Shown: positions 6,325 through 11,954 of the stretch, one piece after another
Position numbering within the stretch: the first letter of the stretch is position 1
How the letters are laid out: every line of letters begins with the position of its first letter
NCBI GenBank assembly: GCA_017880715.1
Contig: JADGRT010000044.1
Coordinates: 1 to 11,954, forward strand
Length of the DNA: 11,954 bases
Direction: 5' to 3'
From: Verrucomicrobiia bacterium
GTDB lineage: Bacteria; Verrucomicrobiota; Verrucomicrobiia; Limisphaerales; UBA1319
Program-made: the position numbers and the translations under genes
The notes under the pieces: model-generated
Database searches by the model: none
What the model saw: the letters and a program-made list of their open reading frames with translations, nothing else
What the model was told of the DNA's origin: nothing

Positions 6325-7713
6325 ATGTCGAGCGATGACTTGTTCGCCCAGCAACCCTCGTCCACGGCTCCGCCCGAGACACCCGAAGGCCGTGCGCCAG
6401 GGCGTTTTTCCCCGCTGGCCGCCCGCATGCGTCCGCGAACGCTCGACGAATTCGCCGGGCAAGAGCACATCCTTGCGCCCGGCCAGCTCCTGCGCCGGGC
6501 CATCGAGGCCGATCGCATTCAGTCGCTGATTTTTTACGGTCCGCCCGGCACGGGCAAAACGTCGCTGGCGCAAATCATTGCCCGCCAAACTCAAAGCAAA
6601 TTCGAACGTCTAAGCGGGGTGGAATCCAACGTGGCCGACATGCGCCGGGTGCTCGCCACCGCCACCAACCGCCTCGCCAATACCGGGCTTCCCACGATCC
6701 TGTTTATCGACGAAATCCACCGCTTTAACAAGGCGCAACAGGATGTGCTGCTGCCGGATGTGGAGTCGGGAGTGGTTCGTCTGATTGGCGCGACCACGCA
6801 TAATCCGTTTTTCTTCGTCAATTCCCCGCTGGTGTCCCGCTCCCAAATCTTCGAGCTTCAACCGCTGACCGAGGCATCCCTGCTGGAGTTGCTGCGACGC
6901 GCCCTGGCCGACCCCGAACGTGGTTTGGGCGGCCGGCGCATTCAGGCCGACGAAGCCGCCTTGCAACACCTGGCTCGCATTGCCGACGGCGACGCCCGCA
7001 AGGCCTTGAATTCCCTGGAAATCGCCGCGTTGACCACCCCTCCCGGCGGCGATGGCTCGATCCACATCGACTTGTCCGTAGCCGAACAAAGTATCCAGCG
7101 CAAGGCCATTGTGTACGACGCCGACGGCGACGCCCACCACGACACGATTTCCGCGTACATCAAATCCATGCGCGGCAGCGATCCCGATGCCGCCCTTTAC
7201 TGGCTGGCCAAAATGATCCACGCCGGCGAAGATCCGCGGTTTATCGCCCGCCGCATGATCATTTGCGCCGCCGAGGACATTGGCCTGGCCGATCCCATGG
7301 CTCTGGTGCTGGCCAACGCCGCGCTTTCAGCCGCGGAATTTGTCGGCTGGCCCGAGGCGCGCATTCCTCTGGCAGAGGCCACGCTTTACCTGGCTTGCGC
7401 CCATAAGAGCAACAGCGCCATTTTGGCGGTGGATGCGGCTCTCAACGATGTGCGGTCGGGACGCACGCTTCCGGTTCCCAGCCCCTTGCGCGCGGCGAAT
7501 TATTCGGGCGCGGAACGGCTGGGACACGGCCAGGGTTATCAATATGCCCACGAACACCCGGAGCATTTCGTCGCCCAGGATTACCTGGGGGCGATCAAAC
7601 ATTATTACCAGCCCACCGACCAGGGGACGGAAAAGAAACTTAAGGAACGGTTGGAGCGATGGCGCGCCGCCCTGGATCAGGCCAAATCCCCTCCTCCGCG
7701 CACCTCTGAGTGA
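6325..7713 (+). CDS. rarA: Replication-associated recombination protein A (RarA/MgsA) AAA+ ATPase
   Basis: This 462-residue cytoplasmic AAA+ ATPase belongs to the clamp-loader-like RarA/MgsA/WRNIP1 family, which acts at stalled or damaged replication forks. Visible motifs: RPRTLDEFAGQEHIL (37-51, the family box), Walker A GPPGTGKTS (72-80), Walker B ILFIDEIHRFNKAQQD (125-140), sensor 1 GATTHNP (155-161), SRSQIFELQPL with the presumed arginine finger R172, and sensor 2 DGDARKALN. The C-terminal part carries the family signatures KSMRGSDPDAALYWLAKMI, RRMIICAAEDIGLADP and the late YQYAHEHPEHFVAQDYL. Length matches the bacterial family (about 430-460). The start at 6325 gives a short, disordered Pro-rich N-tail before the conserved box. 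The stop overlaps the next ATG as TGATG. Confidence 0.96.
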   Translation: MSSDDLFAQQPSSTAPPETPEGRAPGRFSPLAARMRPRTLDEFAGQEHILAPGQLLRRAIEADRIQSLIFYGPPGTGKTSLAQIIARQTQSKFERLSGVESNVADMRRVLATATNRLANTGLPTILFIDEIHRFNKAQQDVLLPDVESGVVRLIGATTHNPFFFVNSPLVSRSQIFELQPLTEASLLELLRRALADPERGLGGRRIQADEAALQHLARIADGDARKALNSLEIAALTTPPGGDGSIHIDLSVAEQSIQRKAIVYDADGDAHHDTISAYIKSMRGSDPDAALYWLAKMIHAGEDPRFIARRMIICAAEDIGLADPMALVLANAALSAAEFVGWPEARIPLAEATLYLACAHKSNSAILAVDAALNDVRSGRTLPVPSPLRAANYSGAERLGHGQGYQYAHEHPEHFVAQDYLGAIKHYYQPTDQGTEKKLKERLERWRAALDQAKSPPPRTSE

Positions 7714-8291
7714 TGATTGATTCCATCAGCCCGATCAAGGCCCGGCTGCGCTCCGATCTGCGCCGGCTCCTGAAGCAAATCGGACCTGAGGAACGCACCG
7801 AAGCGTCCCGTCGCCTTTGCCTCCGTTTGCCGCAAACGGACGTGTGGTTGAAAGCCGGCCGCATCTTTCTGTTCGCACCTATAGTGACGGAACCGGATAT
7901 CTGGCCGCTGGCCGAGCTGGCGATCGCTCAGCATAAGGTGGTTGCCCTGCCCAGGTTTAAATCGAGCGAACCGGGTTACGAAGCCGCCCGCATCGACAAT
8001 GTGCGGCATGATTTGGCACTCGGGCACGGTGGCATTCGAGAGCCGGCTCCGGCCTGTCGGGCCTGGCCCTTAAATGAACTGGACTTGGTGCTGGTACCTG
8101 CGTTAGGTTTAGACCCGGGCGGCCACCGACTGGGTCGTGGCAAGGGTTACTATGACCGGCTGCTCGCGGCTACGAGCGGCGTGAAATGTGGGATCGTCTT
8201 CGATTCACAGGTTCTACCGGCAATTCCCGCCGCGCCGCACGATATAAAATTGGATTGCATCTTGACGCCGACGCGATGGTTTGTTTGCTGA
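7713..8291 (+). CDS. 5-formyltetrahydrofolate cyclo-ligase
   Basis: This 192-residue enzyme belongs to the 5-FCL (MTHFS, YgfA) family. It uses ATP to turn 5-formyl-THF into 5,10-methenyl-THF and returns stored folate to one-carbon metabolism. The N-terminal helix is SISPIKARLRSDLRRLL. Then come the strand IFLFAPIVTEPD (substrate side), KVVALPRF, DLVLVPALGLDPGGHRLGRG, and KGYYDRLL, which contains the family's G-x-G-x-G-YYDR nucleotide/phosphate loop (here GRGKGYYDR, 141-149). The ATG at 7713 is chosen; a GTG at 7710 lies within the rarA stop region. The gene is coupled to rarA by a 1-base overlap. Its place after rarA and the 6S-like RNA recalls the ssrS-ygfA arrangement of proteobacteria. Confidence 0.93.
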   Translation: MIDSISPIKARLRSDLRRLLKQIGPEERTEASRRLCLRLPQTDVWLKAGRIFLFAPIVTEPDIWPLAELAIAQHKVVALPRFKSSEPGYEAARIDNVRHDLALGHGGIREPAPACRAWPLNELDLVLVPALGLDPGGHRLGRGKGYYDRLLAATSGVKCGIVFDSQVLPAIPAAPHDIKLDCILTPTRWFVC

Positions 8292-8308
8292 CCACGGCCG
8301 GTCTGGAA

Positions 8309-9871
8309 ATGACATTTTTAGCAAATATTATCTGGGGAGGCATTGCCTTCCTGGCGGGTGGTTTATTGGGATACTGGCTTTTCCGATGGCAGGAACGGCA
8401 GCGCCAGCAGGCCCTCCAACTGGAGAAAAAGAGCATACTGGACAATGCCCGCCGGGAAACCGAGGCCATGGTTCGTGAAGCTCGCATCGCCGCGGCTGAG
8501 GATCTGCAACGGCAGCGGCAGGAAACCGAAAAGGTCATCGCCGCCCGGCGCCAGGAAATCAACGGCCTCGAACAACGCCTCACGCAGCGAGACACGCTGA
8601 TCAACCGTCAATTGGAGGGCCTGGTCCAGCAAGAACAAACCCTCCGCGAACAAAACGCCGCTTTGAAACAGCGCGAAACCTCGCTAAACACCCAGGCTGA
8701 AGAGGTGGAACGACATAAAGCCCATTGGCGGCACCGCCTGCTGGACCTTGCCCATTTCACCGAGGCCGAAGCCCGCGCCCAGGTGCTCAAGGAAGTCGAA
8801 CAATCCACCCTCAAGGACGCCGCCGATCTGGTGCGCCATATCCTGGATACGGCGCGATCGACGTCCGAGGACCAGGCCCGCCGAATCGTCAGCATGGCTA
8901 TCCAACGCTATGCGGGAGAACATTCCTTCGAAACCACCACCGCCGCCATCAATCTTCCCAACGAGGAAATCAAAGGCCGCATCATCGGCCGCGAAGGCCG
9001 CAACATCCGCGCCTTCGAAGCCGCCACGGGAGTGACCGTGCTCATCGATGACACCCCGAACGCCGTCGTGTTGTCATCGTTCGATCCCGTGCGACGCGAG
9101 ATTGCCCGCGAAGCCATGCAGCGTCTGATCCTGGACGGACGGATTCATCCGACCCGCATCGAGGAAGTCACCGCCAAAGTCTCCCAGGAAATCGACGAAA
9201 CGATCGGCAAAGCCGGCGAGGAAGCCGTTTTCAAGGTGGGTCTGCCCCCGTTGCACCCGGAAATCGTCCGGCTCTTGGGCCGCCTGAAATACCGTCATAG
9301 CTTTTCCCAAAATATCCTGGACCACTCCCTGGAAGTCGCCTTCCTCGCCGCCACCATGGCCGGCGAATTGGGATTAGACATCATGACTGCCAAACGGGCC
9401 GGCTTGTTGCACGACATCGGGAAAGCCGTTAATCACGAAGTCGAGGGCGCTCATGCCATCATCGGCGCCGACCTCGTCAAGCGTTACGGCGAAAGCGATG
9501 AGGTCGTCAACAGCGTCGCTGCCCACCATCATGAAGTGCCTCCCACTTACACCCTGGCCGCCATTGTTAGCGCCGCTGACGCCATGAGCGCCTCCCGCCC
9601 CGGCGCCCGGTCCGAAACCATGGCCACCTATCTGAAACGCCTCGAGGGTTTGGAGAAAATTGGCATGGCGCAACCCGGCGTGGAAAAGTGTTACGCGGTG
9701 CAGGCAGGCCGCGAGTTGCGCGTGCTGGTGCAACCGGACCAGACCACGGAAGATCAGGCCTTTATGCTGGCCCGGCAATTGGCGCATCGCATTGAAGATG
9801 AGCTGCAGTACCCCGGACAAATCCGGATCACCGTCATTCGCGAAACCCGCTGCGTGGAATTCGCCAAATAA
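8309..9871 (+). CDS. rny: Ribonuclease Y
   Basis: This 520-residue membrane-anchored endoribonuclease initiates mRNA decay. Domains in order: one N-terminal TM helix (about 4-24, FLANIIWGGIAFLAGGLLGY), a long charged coiled coil rich in R/Q/E (about 27-205), a KH RNA-binding domain (about 212-275) with IKGRIIGREGRNIRAFE, and an HD phosphohydrolase domain with YRHSFSQNILDHSLEVA, the metal-binding GLLHDIGKA (H368-D369), and NSVAAHHHEVPP. The C-terminus RITVIRETRCVEFAK is typical of the family. An upstream in-frame ATG at 8186 would add 41 residues overlapping the 5-FCL gene, but starting at 8309 gives exactly the family length and the TM helix at the N-terminus. Seventeen bases separate it from the 5-FCL stop. 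Confidence 0.97.
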   Translation: MTFLANIIWGGIAFLAGGLLGYWLFRWQERQRQQALQLEKKSILDNARRETEAMVREARIAAAEDLQRQRQETEKVIAARRQEINGLEQRLTQRDTLINRQLEGLVQQEQTLREQNAALKQRETSLNTQAEEVERHKAHWRHRLLDLAHFTEAEARAQVLKEVEQSTLKDAADLVRHILDTARSTSEDQARRIVSMAIQRYAGEHSFETTTAAINLPNEEIKGRIIGREGRNIRAFEAATGVTVLIDDTPNAVVLSSFDPVRREIAREAMQRLILDGRIHPTRIEEVTAKVSQEIDETIGKAGEEAVFKVGLPPLHPEIVRLLGRLKYRHSFSQNILDHSLEVAFLAATMAGELGLDIMTAKRAGLLHDIGKAVNHEVEGAHAIIGADLVKRYGESDEVVNSVAAHHHEVPPTYTLAAIVSAADAMSASRPGARSETMATYLKRLEGLEKIGMAQPGVEKCYAVQAGRELRVLVQPDQTTEDQAFMLARQLAHRIEDELQYPGQIRITVIRETRCVEFAK

Positions 9872-9878
9872 ACGGACC

Positions 9879-11102
9879 ATGAGCGAATCGGAAAAAAGCA
9901 CGATGGCAGGCGATCTCCAAGATCAGAAGATCCAGGATTATCACTCCGCTCTGGGCATCACCCACACCCAAAAGATCACCCTCTCAGGCCTTCGCACCCA
10001 GTCCGGCTTCGAATTCAAGCAGATCGAGCTTTCGTACCAGACACTGGGCACGCTCTCGCCGTCCCGCGATAACGCCATTCTGATCTGCCACGCCCTTTCC
10101 GGCGATGCGCAGGTGGCCGGCCTCGACCCCCATACCCATCGGCCCGGCTGGTGGGATTACCACGTCGGCCCCGACAAAGCCATTGACACCGACCGTTTTT
10201 TTATCATTTCCTCCAATGTGTTGGGCGGGTGCGCCGGCTCCACCGGTCCGGCCTCCATCGACCCGGCGACCGGCAAACCTTACGCCACCTCGTTCCCGCC
10301 GGTCACTATCCGCGACATGGTGGCCGCCCAAATCAGACTCCTCGATCACCTGGGCATCTCGAAGCTCTTCGCGGTCACCGGCGGATCCATGGGCGGCATG
10401 CAGGCTTTGGTCTGGGCCGTCGATTATCCCGAACGCATCCACGCCTGCATCCCCATCGCCAGTTGCATGGCTCACAACGCCATGCAAATCGCCTTCAACG
10501 AGGTGGGACGCCAGGCGATCATCACCGACCCGAACTGGAAAAATGGACATTATGACCAGGCGCACCGGCCCGAACACGGCCTGGCCGTGGCCCGCATGGT
10601 GGGGCACGTCACCTACCTGAGCGAATTCTCCATGCAGAAAAAGTTTGGACGCAACCTGCAGCGCGCCGCCAAACCCGAAGATCTCTTTCCCGAATTCTTT
10701 TCCGTCGAGAGTTACCTGCAACATCAGGGCGAGAGCTTTGTCAAACGGTTCGATCCCAATTCCTACCTTTACATCACCAAGGCGCTGGACCGCTTCGATT
10801 TGCTGGAAAACCGGCCGATGTCGGAGGCCTTCCGCGGGGTTTCGGCGCGGTTCCTGGTCATCTCGTTCGAATCCGACTGGCTCTATTCCCCGGCGCAGTC
10901 GCGCGAGTTGGTGCGGGCGCTCAAGCGCTCCAACAACGCCGTCACCTACCTGAACCTGGAGACGCCTTACGGCCACGATTCGTTCCTGATTCACAATCCG
11001 GAATTTTCGCACGCCCTGAAAAGTTTTCTGACCAGCGAATATCGCAACTTGCGTTCGGCCCTGAAAAAGGCCACCCAACCCATCCGAGCGAACTCGAAAT
11101 AA
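9879..11102 (+). CDS. metX: Homoserine O-acyltransferase (MetX)
   Basis: This 407-residue cytoplasmic alpha/beta-hydrolase-fold enzyme acylates homoserine, the first committed step of methionine synthesis. Motifs: ILICHALSGDAQVAG, the long loop WWDYHVGPDKAIDTDRFFII, SNVLGGCAGSTGP, and the nucleophile elbow GGSMGGMQALVWAV (Ser170). Asp333 lies in SFESDWLYSP and His366 in YGHDSFL, completing the Ser-Asp-His triad. Acetyl-CoA is the usual donor, but some MetX proteins, often those paired with MetW, use succinyl-CoA; the sequence alone does not decide this here. Start: the ATG at 9879 (7 bases after rny) is chosen over an internal ATG at 9903. An in-frame ATG at 9660 lies inside rny and is rejected. 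The stop overlaps metW as TAATG. Confidence 0.96.
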   Translation: MSESEKSTMAGDLQDQKIQDYHSALGITHTQKITLSGLRTQSGFEFKQIELSYQTLGTLSPSRDNAILICHALSGDAQVAGLDPHTHRPGWWDYHVGPDKAIDTDRFFIISSNVLGGCAGSTGPASIDPATGKPYATSFPPVTIRDMVAAQIRLLDHLGISKLFAVTGGSMGGMQALVWAVDYPERIHACIPIASCMAHNAMQIAFNEVGRQAIITDPNWKNGHYDQAHRPEHGLAVARMVGHVTYLSEFSMQKKFGRNLQRAAKPEDLFPEFFSVESYLQHQGESFVKRFDPNSYLYITKALDRFDLLENRPMSEAFRGVSARFLVISFESDWLYSPAQSRELVRALKRSNNAVTYLNLETPYGHDSFLIHNPEFSHALKSFLTSEYRNLRSALKKATQPIRANSK

Positions 11103-11722
11103 TGTACCGGTTTCTCTACCAGCAAGTGAAGGCGTGGATTCCCGAGAAGTCCCGGGTCCTTGACCTCGGCACGGGCGACGGCGAATTCCTGGAGGAACTC
11201 ATCAAAACCAAGCGCGCCCAGGGCGAGGGCGTGGAACAGGATCCGTCGCGGGTCACCCGCTGCATCGGCCGCGGTTTGGTGGTTCACCAGGGCGATATTC
11301 TCAACGGCCTGGACCAATACGGCGTCGGGGCGTTCGATTATGTGCTCATGCTGGGCACGTTTCAGGAGTTGAAAGATCCGGAAATCGTCCTGCGCGAATC
11401 CTTCCGCGTGGGCAAGCGCGTGATCATTTCCTATAGCAATTTCGCCCACTGGCGCGCCCGGCTGCAAATGATGTTCGAAGGTCGCACGCCCATGACCAAG
11501 GCCCTGCCCTCCCCCTGGTACCGCACCCCCAACCTGCATTTTTTCTCGGTGCTCGATTTCCAGGACTTCTGCCGCGCGGTGAAGGTCAAGGAGATCCAAA
11601 GCGCCTTCTTCAACAGCCAGGGCGCCGTCCGCCTCTGGCCCAACCTGCGCGGCGAACTGGCCCTCAGCCTCCTGGAACCCAACGGCATCCAGACCGCCGA
11701 GGATCCCGCCCCGTCGGCATAA
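11102..11722 (+). CDS. metW: Methionine biosynthesis protein MetW
   Basis: This 206-residue class I SAM-methyltransferase-like protein shows a Rossmann motif I, VLDLGTGDGEFLEEL (19-33), an acidic residue at the second strand in GVEQDPSRV, then VVHQGDI, FDYVLMLGTFQEL, and the family-specific SYSNFAHWRARLQMMF and KALPSPWYRTPNLHFFSVLDF. MetW is the established partner of MetX. In proteobacteria it is required for, or stimulates, homoserine acylation, so its 1-base overlap with metX (TAATG) is functionally telling. Length is typical (about 200), with a short Pro-rich C-terminal extension. It is the last gene of the plus-strand run. Confidence 0.95.
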   Translation: MYRFLYQQVKAWIPEKSRVLDLGTGDGEFLEELIKTKRAQGEGVEQDPSRVTRCIGRGLVVHQGDILNGLDQYGVGAFDYVLMLGTFQELKDPEIVLRESFRVGKRVIISYSNFAHWRARLQMMFEGRTPMTKALPSPWYRTPNLHFFSVLDFQDFCRAVKVKEIQSAFFNSQGAVRLWPNLRGELALSLLEPNGIQTAEDPAPSA

Positions 11723-11750
11723 GCCTAGCCAAAGATATTTGAAATATAGA

Positions 11751-11910
11751 CCACGGATTGCACGGATTTACACGGATCAAAATGGGCTTGGAACTCCAGA
11801 TCCCATCGAAGATGAGGAAGCCGCCCGGTGTGGGCACCGGGCCTAAAAAAACCGGGGTTCTTGTAGGCTTTGTGGCCCTTCATTATCCGTGTGATCCGTG
11901 TGATCCGTGG
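11751..11910. repeat. MITE-like element with imperfect terminal inverted repeats
   Basis: Ends at 11751-11777 and 11885-11910 are inverted copies (CCACGGAT...CACGGAT on the left, ATCCGTG...ATCCGTGG on the right), differing by a few substitutions and one indel. Each end is built from three copies of CACGGAT at 9-10-base spacing. The interior carries a perfect 8-bp hairpin, GCCCGGTG-TGGG-CACCGGGC (11823-11842), and no coding frame. Runs of 'CACGGATT.CACGGAT' are familiar to me as dispersed elements near genes in Verrucomicrobia and Planctomycetes; that is recollection. I see no clear target-site duplication. Confidence 0.6.
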
Positions 11911-11954
11911 TTAAAAATCTGAGAGATGTTTTTGCGAGATTTGTCGCAGTAGAA

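Noticed and set aside
8186..8308. N-terminal extension of RNase Y from an upstream ATG
   Set aside because: It overlaps the 5-FCL coding end, would bury the TM anchor 45 residues in, and exceeds the usual length of about 520.
9660..9878. N-terminal extension of MetX
   Set aside because: It lies wholly inside the conserved C-terminus of RNase Y, and the residues do not resemble MetX.
9984..11078. 364-codon minus-strand open frame
   Set aside because: It mirrors metX, whose catalytic motifs are intact. The antisense frame is Gly/Val/Asp-rich shadow.
11751..11777. Short regularly spaced CACGGAT repeats as a CRISPR-like array
   Set aside because: The units are only 7 bases with 2-3-base spacing, have no spacers, and are mirrored at the other end of the element.
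11823..11842. Perfect 8-bp hairpin as terminator of the metX-metW run
   Set aside because: It is followed by A residues rather than T on the plus strand and sits inside the inverted-repeat element 100 bases past metW. It is better seen as part of that element.

Overview
The window looks like a chromosomal segment of a GC-rich, Gram-negative-type bacterium, most likely Verrucomicrobiota (Limisphaerales/Pedosphaera-like). This placement is an inference. It rests on the protein families present, the near absence of Shine-Dalgarno sites, and several small palindromic intergenic repeats that resemble, from memory, dispersed elements of that group. No phage, plasmid, CRISPR or defence genes are visible. 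The content is housekeeping genes decorated with small repeats.

Left block, minus strand (4047 down to 1): a primary-like sigma-70 factor, adenine phosphoribosyltransferase (apt), a long fused PAP2 phosphatase/GT39-type glycosyltransferase, and the first 52 codons of an 8-oxoguanine DNA glycosylase that runs off the left edge. Gaps are 11 bp, 2 bp and a TGATG stop/start overlap, so this reads as one operon. A dispersed palindromic repeat lies in frame inside the PAP2/GT39 reading frame, exactly at the domain junction.

Middle: a divergent intergenic region (4048-4361) carries a tandem hairpin repeat. It is followed on the plus strand by a secreted TIM-barrel/glycoside-hydrolase-like protein (4362-5957). 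The next gap (5958-6324) is not empty. Bases 6105-6281 fold by hand into one long rod with a closing stem of about 30 bp, a single large central bubble and a terminal arm, ending in a U-rich tract. This is the architecture of 6S RNA, and it sits just upstream of rarA and the 5-formyltetrahydrofolate cyclo-ligase gene, a neighbourhood typical of 6S RNA (ssrS-ygfA).

Right block, plus strand (6325-11722): rarA, 5-FCL (ygfA-like), RNase Y (rny), metX and metW. Three of the four junctions are 1-base overlaps or 7-base gaps and the fourth gap is only 17 bases, so the block is probably a single transcription unit joining replication-fork maintenance, folate salvage, mRNA decay and methionine synthesis. 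The folate and methionine genes meet in one-carbon/methionine metabolism. The 6S RNA and RNase Y both act on RNA synthesis or turnover. The window closes with a roughly 160-bp element bounded by imperfect inverted repeats.
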